In this document: one piece after another, positions 30,567-38,779 of the stretch
How the letters are laid out: the number at the start of each line of letters is the position of its first letter
How positions within the stretch are numbered: the stretch's first letter is position 1
Translations under genes and position numbers: made by a program
Virus record (IMG/VR): IMGVR_UViG_3300009183_000164
Coordinates: 1-41,408 of that record
Source: a virus
DNA: 41,408 nucleotides
Reading direction: 5' to 3' (one strand)
The notes under the pieces: model-generated
The model's database searches: none
Told to the model about the DNA's origin: nothing
What the model saw: only the letters and a program-made list of their open reading frames with translations

Positions 30567-33500
30567 CTAACAACTTATATAGCTAAAATCATTTTTGCGA
30601 TCTATTGTTATTATGTTGTCAACCATATCCCTAACAACATCAATGTGGGAGATCACTAAACTAAACCTAAAAACATCCTTCATATATGTAAATAATGTGT
30701 GCATGGAGTTTAAATTATTACTATCCAATACTCCCAGTCCTTCATCTAATGCAATGAAATCAGGCTTTGGCAAGTTGGTAATTTTGATCAAAGCTATACG
30801 CAATGCTAAAGAAGATAAAAAGCGTTCCATTCCAGAGCTCAACTCTAATGGCCATTTAGCATCATCATAGCAAATAAAGACGTTAATATTTTTCCCATCT
30901 GTCTCCAGTTCAATTGTAAAGTCAATCACTTGGTTTAGTATGTTGTTAACGTATTGTTGTATGTATGGAACAGCTTTACTTATCATTACATATGGTATAC
31001 CATCTTTACAAACCGCTTTACAATACAAGTCATAAGCTACTTGCTTGTCAGCTAATTCTTGCATGTGTTTGATTGAATTATTACACTCAAGTATAACCTG
31101 TTCAGCTACCTTTATTTTAGCATGAAAATCCTTTACTGTGTTGTTTGCTTTGGATGTTTCTATCTTTTTTAATGCTATTTTTCCTTGTGTATCTTTGATT
31201 TGAACGTGGATTGCTTTGTTGTTGCTAAGTATTGCCACATTGTCTTTATACACCTTTATATCCCCTAGAATCTTGTCTATTTTGTGTTTTTGGATATCTA
31301 TGTCTTTCTTGATACGATCGTGTATGTTCTGCAATCTCTCCACTGCTATTGTAGCTTCTCTATGATTGTTAAGTACTATTTGTAGCTTGTTAGCTTCTTC
31401 TTGTATAAACTTGTTTTTTTCAATGAAATCCGATACCTTACCTATCTTTTGTAAAAAGTCGTGTACTGTTTTTTTATCATCTACCAACTCTACTTTAGTG
31501 TCAATAGCATCTTTTACAAACACGTTTGATGTACAATACTTGCAGTTTGGATCATACTCGTGTTTTTCGAGCTTTTCCAGCTTTGATAGCTTGTTTGCTA
31601 TTGTAAGTTTCATTGTGTTGAGTGTGTTGTCCAACTCATTTTTCTCTTGAACTTTTGCATTGTACTCTTTGTATAGGTTGTTATCAAAAGAGTTTTTAGC
31701 TGTGTCTAGATCTTGTGTGAATTGGTGTAATAATGCCTGTTTGTCTTCTAGTTGCAAATGTGCTGTTAAAGTGTCTTGACCTAGTTTGTCTAAGTTTGTT
31801 TCTGCTAATTGCAATTCTTTTTCCAATACTACAATATCTAAACCATCAGCTGTACATGGCTGTAATTGTTTGTTTAAATCGAGCTGTTGCTCACTTAGTA
31901 CTTGTAACTCAACTTCAGTGTTATCTAGAACTTTTTGAGCGTCTTCGTGTTTCTTTTCATTAACCTCTTTAGCAGTCTCAGCATCACCTAGTTTAGTTTC
32001 AAAATCTTGTTTTTGATACTCTTCTAACACTATAACAGCTGCTCTGTTCTCTTTATTAGCTAACTCATACAGTGAGTCAAATATTTTTAAATCTAAAAAG
32101 TTAGCTAACAAATCCTTTCTCTCACCTTGAGTCTTGTCAATAAAGTTTGAGTTGTTACCTTGCAGTGATAATGCAGTTAAAATGAAATCATCAAAGGTTC
32201 CTACGTAAGATTGTATGATCTTGTCTGTGTCTCTTCTTTGTTCTCCATTCAATAATGTTTTATTGTTATCAGAATCCACACACCAGAAATCTATATCCAC
32301 ACGAAGCTTACCAGCTAACGGTCCTTTTAAATACTTTGTAGCTTTTTTTTCTACAAAATAATCTAAACCACCTAACTCAAATTGAAACTTACACCAGAAG
32401 CCATCCTTCTTTCTATTTAATACTTGGTCAGCTTTGTTAGCTCTAAAAGAGTGATCAAACAAACAAAAGCATAAAGCATCTAATATGGCTGACTTACCTG
32501 CATGATTGGGTGCAAATAGTCCACATGTTCCATCTAGTTTTTCAAAATTTATTACGTTGCCTTCACCATAACTAAACATGTTATCAAACTCAAACTTTTT
32601 TGGTTTCCAAACTACGTTACGAGCTGTTTCTCCTTGATTTAATGTTTGGTTCAGTGATGTATTGATTTTTATTATAGATTCCATTAACTCCGTATCAACA
32701 TCAAACTGATGCAAGTAGTCTGTGATAAGCTGGTTTTGGTGTTGTACATTACGTACATCTCCTTGATGCAAAGATTCTCCAAATAATTGATTATCGGTAG
32801 CTCCTAGATTTTTATCTAACCTTTGTACAATAACATCACTGTTACGATATGTTTTTCTTATTGTTGCTAATATTCTCTTTACTTCTGCTGTTGAAGTGTT
32901 TCTAGTTCTTAGTCGTACGTTTGTTTTAGAATTGATTGGTAGGTTGTCAGGTAGTATTCCAGAATCTACATCTAATGTATAGAATCCATATGGATTTGGA
33001 ATATCAAAAAACTCATACTTAATGTCTCCTTTAGTTTTTAAATCACAAAGAGCATATCCATGTCCTTCAAAAGATTCTCCAAAGTTTTGTTGAACTAACG
33101 ATCCTGGATAAAATATAATTGGTTCGCTTTTGCATAACACCTGTCTTTTATGAATATCTCCTAACAAAACTAAATCAAAGTTTGCAAAAGTATCCCAATC
33201 TAATCCGTGTGATAACACTAAACCACTATCAACTTTGCTATTAGCAATAGTACCGTGATACATTGCTATTGTATGTTTGTAATTTTTATTTTGTGGCAGT
33301 TTATCAGCTGTTATATAATCTGTTACTGGATCAAGTAAAGACATCACACTTATAGCTACATCTCCAATTTCATACACTCCTGAGTTACGTAGGTAGTACA
33401 GGTTAGGATGGTTGTTAGCTTCTATTATTGGAGTTAAAGCATCTAATCTATTGTTGTTATTTAGGTTTGTGTCATGATTGCCACAAATAACTATTGTTGG

Positions 33501-33752
33501 TCTTCTTGTAGCTAACTCATTAAACAAGTATGAAGTCATGTTGATCAATTCAGGACTCATGTCAGTTTTAGCATGTACAATGTCACCACCAACAGTAACA
33601 ATACTATTGTCTGGTAACTCATCAACAGCTACAAGTAATTTTTTAAACACTTCTTTAAACTCAACATGTCTTTTCCAATTTCGCAAATGAATATCTGCAA
33701 TATGTAGTATGTGATCGACTTGTGTTAGTTTGCTTTTAATCTTATTAATCAT
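30567..33752 (-). CDS. fused gp47-gp46 (Mre11-Rad50/SbcD-SbcC) recombination nuclease
   Basis: A single 1061-residue chain carrying both subunits. Residues about 1-340 are the Mre11/SbcD/gp47 phosphoesterase: ADIHLR (19-24), VGGDIVH (54-60), CGNHD (90-94), MYHGT (164-168) and LLGDIHKRQ (196-204). Residues about 385-1061 are the Rad50/SbcC/gp46 ATPase: Walker A APNHAGKS (about 414-421, first Gly replaced by Ala), long coiled-coils, a zinc hook CKYC (737-740), signature LELSSGMERF (969-978) and Walker B DFIALDEGLG (about 998-1007). In T4 these are separate genes 47 and 46. The role is end resection for recombination-dependent replication. The start overlaps the primase stop by 4 bases. Confidence 0.93.
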   Translation of the reverse strand: MINKIKSKLTQVDHILHIADIHLRNWKRHVEFKEVFKKLLVAVDELPDNSIVTVGGDIVHAKTDMSPELINMTSYLFNELATRRPTIVICGNHDTNLNNNNRLDALTPIIEANNHPNLYYLRNSGVYEIGDVAISVMSLLDPVTDYITADKLPQNKNYKHTIAMYHGTIANSKVDSGLVLSHGLDWDTFANFDLVLLGDIHKRQVLCKSEPIIFYPGSLVQQNFGESFEGHGYALCDLKTKGDIKYEFFDIPNPYGFYTLDVDSGILPDNLPINSKTNVRLRTRNTSTAEVKRILATIRKTYRNSDVIVQRLDKNLGATDNQLFGESLHQGDVRNVQHQNQLITDYLHQFDVDTELMESIIKINTSLNQTLNQGETARNVVWKPKKFEFDNMFSYGEGNVINFEKLDGTCGLFAPNHAGKSAILDALCFCLFDHSFRANKADQVLNRKKDGFWCKFQFELGGLDYFVEKKATKYLKGPLAGKLRVDIDFWCVDSDNNKTLLNGEQRRDTDKIIQSYVGTFDDFILTALSLQGNNSNFIDKTQGERKDLLANFLDLKIFDSLYELANKENRAAVIVLEEYQKQDFETKLGDAETAKEVNEKKHEDAQKVLDNTEVELQVLSEQQLDLNKQLQPCTADGLDIVVLEKELQLAETNLDKLGQDTLTAHLQLEDKQALLHQFTQDLDTAKNSFDNNLYKEYNAKVQEKNELDNTLNTMKLTIANKLSKLEKLEKHEYDPNCKYCTSNVFVKDAIDTKVELVDDKKTVHDFLQKIGKVSDFIEKNKFIQEEANKLQIVLNNHREATIAVERLQNIHDRIKKDIDIQKHKIDKILGDIKVYKDNVAILSNNKAIHVQIKDTQGKIALKKIETSKANNTVKDFHAKIKVAEQVILECNNSIKHMQELADKQVAYDLYCKAVCKDGIPYVMISKAVPYIQQYVNNILNQVIDFTIELETDGKNINVFICYDDAKWPLELSSGMERFLSSLALRIALIKITNLPKPDFIALDEGLGVLDSNNLNSMHTLFTYMKDVFRFSLVISHIDVVRDMVDNIITIDRKNDFSYISC

Positions 33753-34675
33753 AAGGACATTTTAAAGTTTATTAGGTCAAAAAAGTCTACCTTTTTAGCT
33801 CTGCTCATAGCCTCAATCATAGATACATAACCAGCTTCACTAGGATCTTTTCCTGGTAAATTTACTAAATACACTTCTATGCCATTGTTCATAAAGTATT
33901 CTATCTCTTTCACACTACTCTTAAAAGCATCAGTATCTAACGACAAATATAGCTTTTGTACTCTCTCAGTTAATATCTTATTTCTTAAGGTACTTAATAT
34001 AATTTTACCAAACAACGGTATTGCATTCCTTTTAGTTGCTATTGCATCAAAGGCACCTTCAACAATGATTATAGGTTCCTTCCAGTTGACTTGATTATCA
34101 AATCCAATGATATCTTTGGTTACTGGTGGGTTCTTGTGCTTGATAGTAGCGTTGTCATAAAAGCTTCTGCCTACATAATAGTTGATCATATTGTGATCAT
34201 TATAGCTTGGAATAATCAACATACCAGCATAAGGTCCTTGTTCACAGTAACCTACTTCATATCTTAATATATCCATAGGAGTTAGTCCTCTAACTTGCAT
34301 TGCATAGTGCAAAGCATTTTTATAATCAGGTGTGCTTTGTGGTATATATAGTGGTTTATAATGCTCTGGTAGTCCAACTAACTCTCTACTAAAGTTATTT
34401 TTGTTGCTAAAGTTATTGTCTCCATAAATCTCTTTAATCTTCTGATAACTTTGATTTGGAGCATTACTTTTTCTAAGTAGTGATGTTATTGTTTGTCCTT
34501 TACTATCACATGTCCAACAATTCCACTTTTGTGTGTTTATGTTGACTTGTAATTTTCTTTTGTGATGGTTACAGAATGGACAGTAGTAGCTTATTTCCCC
34601 ACTTTTCTTGTGTTGCATGCTAGAACCTAGATGCTCATCAATAATATGTTTTACTTCCAATAAGTTTAAAGTCAT
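33749..34675 (-). CDS. DnaG-type primase (zinc finger + Toprim)
   Basis: A 308-residue primase. The zinc finger has CPFC (32-35) and CWTC (53-56) with HxxKRKLQVN between. The Toprim core follows: IIIVEGAFDA (about 202-211, catalytic Glu in VEG) and YLSLDTDAF (243-251, the DxD site), then VYLVNLPGKDPSEAG. It resembles small phage primases such as T4 gp61 and would make RNA primers with the replicative helicase, which is not in this window. The region 130-190 includes LRYEVGYCEQGPYAGMLIIP, common in DnaG-like proteins. It is coupled to the following recombination nuclease by an ATGA overlap. Confidence 0.9.
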   Translation of the reverse strand: MTLNLLEVKHIIDEHLGSSMQHKKSGEISYYCPFCNHHKRKLQVNINTQKWNCWTCDSKGQTITSLLRKSNAPNQSYQKIKEIYGDNNFSNKNNFSRELVGLPEHYKPLYIPQSTPDYKNALHYAMQVRGLTPMDILRYEVGYCEQGPYAGMLIIPSYNDHNMINYYVGRSFYDNATIKHKNPPVTKDIIGFDNQVNWKEPIIIVEGAFDAIATKRNAIPLFGKIILSTLRNKILTERVQKLYLSLDTDAFKSSVKEIEYFMNNGIEVYLVNLPGKDPSEAGYVSMIEAMSRAKKVDFFDLINFKMSL

Positions 34676-34715
34676 ATTTTAATATACAACTTTTATTTTA
34701 TAAAACAAAGGATGG

Positions 34716-35117
34716 TTATTTCAACCAGTCGTTTGGTATAGTCTTGTCTGCGAATACAAATCCGTGTTTAATACACCAATCTGCGTAACTTGTTTTAGAT
34801 CCTTTTCTAATCTTTCCTTTAGAGTTTTGAAACACAAATCGAATATCTAACTCGGGATGCTGTTTTCTTATAAGAATATGCTTTGCCCTATCTTCAGTTA
34901 CAAATCTTCCTTTGGTTTCTATAAAGATTCCATTAGGTAGCTTAAAGTCAGGTGTGTATGTGTGTTCAGATTCTGGTATAGTATATTTGATTTTATGTTT
35001 TTCATACTCTCCGTCAATATTATTTTTAGATAGCAATTCATTTACATCTGCTTCCAAGCCACTTCTATAACCTCTTATTAATGCTGCTTGTCTTTTTGCG
35101 AATCTTACTCTTTTCAT
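34716..35117 (-). CDS. T7 endonuclease I-type Holliday junction resolvase
   Basis: A 133-residue protein closely matching T7 gp3 (149 residues). The catalytic residues line up with an offset of two: Glu22 in RSGLEADV, Asp57 in HTYTPDFKLPNG, and Glu67 and Lys69 in IFIETKG. Later QHPELDIRFVFQNS, SYADWCIKHGF and FADKTIPNDWL also match T7. It cleaves branched DNA before packaging; T4 itself uses an unrelated enzyme, endonuclease VII. The N-terminus is basic (MKRVRFAKRQAALIRGYRSG). It lies 13 bases after the repaired end of the upstream LamG-type gene. Confidence 0.92.
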   Translation of the reverse strand: MKRVRFAKRQAALIRGYRSGLEADVNELLSKNNIDGEYEKHKIKYTIPESEHTYTPDFKLPNGIFIETKGRFVTEDRAKHILIRKQHPELDIRFVFQNSKGKIRKGSKTSYADWCIKHGFVFADKTIPNDWLK

Positions 35118-35130
35118 AACTTTTTTAACT

Positions 35131-36893
35131 TTATCTATCGTATCTGACTATAAATGTTGTATCCATGTTAGTTGGTAGCTGTATTCTGTATTTAGTTTTC
35201 CAACTAACAATAACTCTCCTGCATCATTGTATAAGCCTATAGTTGTAATATATGGTCGAAAGTCAGGGCTTTGTATAAAAGACCTAAATACAAACTGATT
35301 TTGTAATGGATCATATTCTTGTAAAGTTCTATTGTAGCTTAAATTAAATTCACCTGGATTTGTAGTGCATGAAATTTCGTTTTCCCACACTGTATGTGTG
35401 CCTCTACTCTCTACTTTGTTTATTGTCAGAGTTTTTGCTGTTATTGCTCCTAGAACCATCATACCATGACTGTAGAAAGCATTGCCTAAATAGATGTTGC
35501 CAACACCCAATGTATGGTGTAGTATTTTTATATCATTTGCAGATACAATACTATTGTACATTTTTAAATTATCTATCGTACCATTAAATCCTTGTGTGTT
35601 TGTTATTGCATTACCTACAATTAAGCTTGATAAATTAGAAGTATGTTTATCTAGAATGGTTGTAGTTCCTGTGTCAGTTGAACTTGTTGTTAAACTATTT
35701 ACATATAATGACACAAGCGATCCTGTTTTAGTTGCTACTACATGATAAAGAGTGTTTATACTCATTGATATGCTACTAGTTAGTGCAAAGCTGCCATGTC
35801 CTCCTCCACTTATTTCAAATAATACTTTATTACTTCCAGTGGTATACGATAATCTATATGGAAACTTATTTGGGGTTGTTTGTGTAAAGGTATTACCGTT
35901 AAGGTCTAATTGTAATTGATTCCCTGGTCCTTCTTTTGTTAAAAGTATGGAACCTGATGCATGTGTAGGTTTTTGTGTTGGTAATACCATCATACTAATG
36001 GTATAATTCCCATTTTCAAAACTATAATATTTATTGTAGTTTGGAGTACCAGTTGATGTTATTACTAAACTTGAACTATTTGATGCAGTGAAATGCATTT
36101 TGGCTCCTAATAAATCTATATCTGATGTTTGTGGTGCTGTGCTTCCTGTTGTTGTGCTGATTGCTACGTTATTGTAGGTTGTATTCATTGGCCATACTCC
36201 ACGATTTGTATTGGTTGTAAAAGTTGTTGTACCAATATCAGCATATTTATATAATTCATCAAGTGGCCATTCTCCTACAGTTGCTTTTTCAACAGATGAT
36301 GAATAGTTTGTGTAAGCTCCGCCAACATATTGACCATAAACTGATAAGTAATTGCTTCCAGATACTTTTAGGTTTCCAAGTTCATCATCTACAATAGTCC
36401 ATGATCCACTTCTATTTGCTACAGAGCTTGTTGTATAACTTCCACTACTAGCTGCAAAAGACCAACTCACCGATATCATAACAGAGCCTGGCAATATTTG
36501 TTGACCAAATTTGGATTGAGGCATGCTTATTACTTGTGCTTTGTCTTCTAGCAATCTAAATTGTGTTTCTATATTTCCACCACCATAAGAAGCTTTGTTA
36601 TTTGTTAAATAGTATTTATAGTATATCCGATCTATTGATGCGTGTACAATTCTTTGATATTTACCATTAATTGTAGTTGGCTCATTGGCTTGTAAAATAG
36701 GATTTCCTTGATCAAAGCTATCTTTTAATGGATCTTTGTCAGGATGGTTTGATATTGGGTTATAATCTGCCTGGTATATAGAATATATAGATCCACTACC
36801 ACCACTTCCAATAGTATCTCACCATAGCTTGTAAGTGCGGAAAGGCGTAATCCGTATGTCAGCTTTATCTAAACTTTTAAAAACTCCAGCCAT
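35131..36893 (-). CDS. LamG-type tail fibre protein, interrupted by TGA and a frame break
   Basis: The true start appears to be ATG 36893 (MAGVFKSLDKADIRITPFR), preceded by a TATTTATA element. Codon 25 is TGA (36821-36819), in the sequence TYKLW-stop-DTIGSGG. The frame then stays open through GSIYSIYQADYNPISNHPD to a concanavalin-A/LamG-like domain (about residues 250-440, with FENGNYTISMMVLP and NTLYHVVATKTGSLVSLYVN). Near 35184 the frame needs one added A; the tail then reads EIQLPTNMDTTFIVRYDR and ends at TAA 35133-35131. In the given frame the protein instead ends at 35148. The last ~80 residues resemble the C-terminus of the neighbour at 36976 (YITTIGLYN / YITTIGMYN). A fibre or baseplate role is inferred. 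Confidence 0.7.
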
Positions 36894-36897
36894 TTTA

Positions 36898-36905
36898 TAT
36901 AAATA
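36898..36905 (-). promoter_or_regulatory. TATTTATA element directly before ATG
   Basis: Gene-direction GATATTTATATAAAATG, 4 bases before the ATG at 36893 and just after a hairpin terminator at 36919-36942. Confidence 0.4.
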
Positions 36906-36918
36906 TCTTGTAAAAAGG

Positions 36919-36942
36919 AAACCCTCCTATTATAGAGGGTCT
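36919..36942 (-). terminator. intrinsic terminator
   Basis: On the minus strand a GC-rich stem ACCCTC/GAGGGT, extended by A-T and G-U pairs, with loop TATAATAG, is followed by TTTCCTTTTTA. It lies 34 bases after the stop of the gene at 36976 and before the next gene's TATTTATA element. Confidence 0.75.
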
Positions 36943-36975
36943 ATCAATGAATACTATTCAAAGAGAGGTTCCATT

Positions 36976-37345
36976 TTAATAGTCTAATTTTACTTTAATT
37001 AGTGCCTCACGATTAAAGGATTTTAATAGTGGTTTGCTTAGTTTAGCAACTGCTACTAATTCGTTTGCAGTATTATACATGCCTATAGTAGTAATATACA
37101 CACTTGGATTGTTTATCATACTGCTGTGTTTAAACACACCATTACTACCAGTTGTAAATGTTGGATTATTTGTAAAATTATTATCCATATTTTTTATACG
37201 AATAAAATAATGTGTTGATGTTATTTTTTCTTCACTTCTAGCTGCAAAGTAATTAGAGCCTGATAAAGCTAAAGACATTGTCACATGATTACGTGCTTGT
37301 ACTGCTGATGCTGTGTTGTATGGATGACCTAAATTAGATCTAATA
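36976..37345 (-). CDS. structural protein C-terminal part, shifted frame
   Basis: This frame reads FIRSNLGHPYNTASAVQAR, then NHVTMSLALSGSNYFAARS, then EEKITSTHYFIRIKNMDNNF and YITTIGMYNTANELVAVAKL, ending ALIKVKLDY. It is the natural C-terminal half of the protein begun at 38019. The join is near 37342, where one additional A (TTTAATTAGA for TTTATTAGA on the minus strand) would restore HAGL-IRSNLG. An internal ATG at 37284 could start a 102-residue product if the break is real. I recall the same C-terminal block (ARSEE...STHYF.R.KN) from structural proteins of T4-like marine phages. Confidence 0.65.
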
Positions 37346-38019
37346 AACCAGCATGAAATACAAAAATACCTTGATCTGGATAAAACAAGCCATATTGTGT
37401 GTTTGATTGTGTTACACCACCTGACCCACTGTATATACCAAACACACGACCAGATGCTCCAACTTGTGGATTTTCACCTGCTCCACTATCGTCAATAAAC
37501 GTACTATACTTAGTACCACTACCTGTCATGTTTGCTCCACTACCACTTCCTAATCTTAATTCCCAATTACCTGGATCAATTTTTTGACGAAAGCGAGCTC
37601 TTGCAACGTTTAATACGAGAATTTCACTTGAATCCACAGTACCAAATGTAAAAATACGATCCGCAGGATCTAATAATGTGTTAGCATATTGTGAGTATAT
37701 TGCACGTGATGGTGTATCATTTGCATTATTACCAACTGTGTTAGCATCACCTACTGAACCACTACCTCCTCTATGACCATAAGCAATTGCAAGTTGTATT
37801 GCTGCTGTGGAGTCAGATTGTGGATTTTTATGATATATGTTTACAAGATAATCACCTGACTGGGATAATTGTGCTGATGATGTATACCATCCTATACCTG
37901 TAGCCCATGCTGTTGTCCATGGATTCATGTCTTGCGACCAGATTGGTTGAGAGATTATTTGTAAATGGTCCAACAACGTCGTCTGTTGTATTAATTGTTT
38001 GATATATACCAAGTGCCAT
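37329..38019 (-). CDS. structural protein N-terminal part (tail/baseplate type), frame broken
   Basis: The best start is ATG 38019, giving MALGIYQTINTTDDVVGPFT, an N-terminus I recall from marine-phage structural proteins. That frame is lost near 37940-37960, and the main frame continues with WSQDMNPWTTAWATGIGWYTSSAQ, GDYLVNIYHKNPQSDSTAAIQLAIAYGHRGGSGSV, NANDTPSRAIYSQYANTLL and KIDPGNWELRLGS, stopping at 37329. The remaining C-terminus lies in yet another frame (36976-37345). Whole protein about 347 residues. In the main frame only a TTG start (38012) is available, which would give an untypical N-terminus. No enzyme motif is seen. Confidence 0.65.
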
Positions 38020-38060
38020 ATATGTGTTATTTTAAATGTTTGTGTATTTTTTGTTTTAAT

Positions 38061-38708
38061 TTATACTTGTACTGTTATTGGTATTGTGATAAATCCACCA
38101 GTTTCGTTTCCTATGATAGTTAGTGTTGCGTATCTTGTCATTATTGGGTCAGTTGGTTCTCCTCCGGTTTGAGGTATTGGTGTTACTGTAAATATTGTTC
38201 CTTGTCTAGTTTCACTAATACCCATAGAACCAGCACCACTCATGTCGTTTGCAAATGCATTGTTTGTAATAGCACCTGCTCCAGCATCTGTATTACTAGT
38301 TAACATTGCAATTGTATTGTCGTTTATAATAGCTGTATAAGTTTGTGATGATTGGCCGCTTAAAGTTGCTGGAGTTACAGTAGCAGGATTAACTGTTGTA
38401 AATAGTAGTGCTGTAGGTTGTACAGATATTTGTGGTATATACTGTGTGCTTTTTGGTAAAGTCACAAGCTTAGATCGCAACATTTGTGTTTCGTCTGGTA
38501 ATGCTTCTAGTATAGGCATGTTTTCAATAACAGCTCCATAGTAATTTGTACCTAATGTGTGTGCTGGATTCCATAAATCGTAATCAATTTCATCATCACT
38601 TAAAGCAAACTTTGTAATGCCTAATGTACCACCAGCTGCTAAGATCTGACGACCTTTGTTTGTTAATATTGCGTCTACAGTAACGCTTGAATTATCTAAA
38701 TATCCCAT
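38061..38708 (-). CDS. conserved structural protein (MGYLDNSSVTVDAILTNKGR family)
   Basis: A 215-residue protein starting MGYLDNSSVTVDAILTNKGR, then GTLGITKFALSDDEIDYDLW and AVIENMPILEALPDETQMLRSKLVTLP. This N-terminal block is one I recall from a conserved structural family in T4-like marine phages. The C-terminal half is Thr/Asn-rich and ends in an Ig-like strand pattern (YATLTIIGNETGGFITIPITVQV). An upstream TATTTATA element is 27 bases from the ATG. It sits between two tail-type genes, so a baseplate or fibre-connector role is likely. Confidence 0.72.
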   Translation of the reverse strand: MGYLDNSSVTVDAILTNKGRQILAAGGTLGITKFALSDDEIDYDLWNPAHTLGTNYYGAVIENMPILEALPDETQMLRSKLVTLPKSTQYIPQISVQPTALLFTTVNPATVTPATLSGQSSQTYTAIINDNTIAMLTSNTDAGAGAITNNAFANDMSGAGSMGISETRQGTIFTVTPIPQTGGEPTDPIMTRYATLTIIGNETGGFITIPITVQV

Positions 38709-38735
38709 TGCTTATTTATTTGTTGTTTGTTTATA

Positions 38736-38743
38736 TATAAATA
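38736..38743 (-). promoter_or_regulatory. TATTTATA promoter-like element
   Basis: Gene-direction CATATTTATATATAA in the 71-base gap after the large structural gene, 27 bases before the ATG at 38708. Confidence 0.4.
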
Positions 38744-38779
38744 TGTTGTGTTTTGTAATTATGTGTAAATATTTTTAAA

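Noticed and set aside
36555-36975. Apparent non-coding gap upstream of the LamG fibre
   Set aside because: It contains the N-terminal coding part of that gene (ATG at 36893) interrupted by one TGA, plus a short terminator and promoter-like element.
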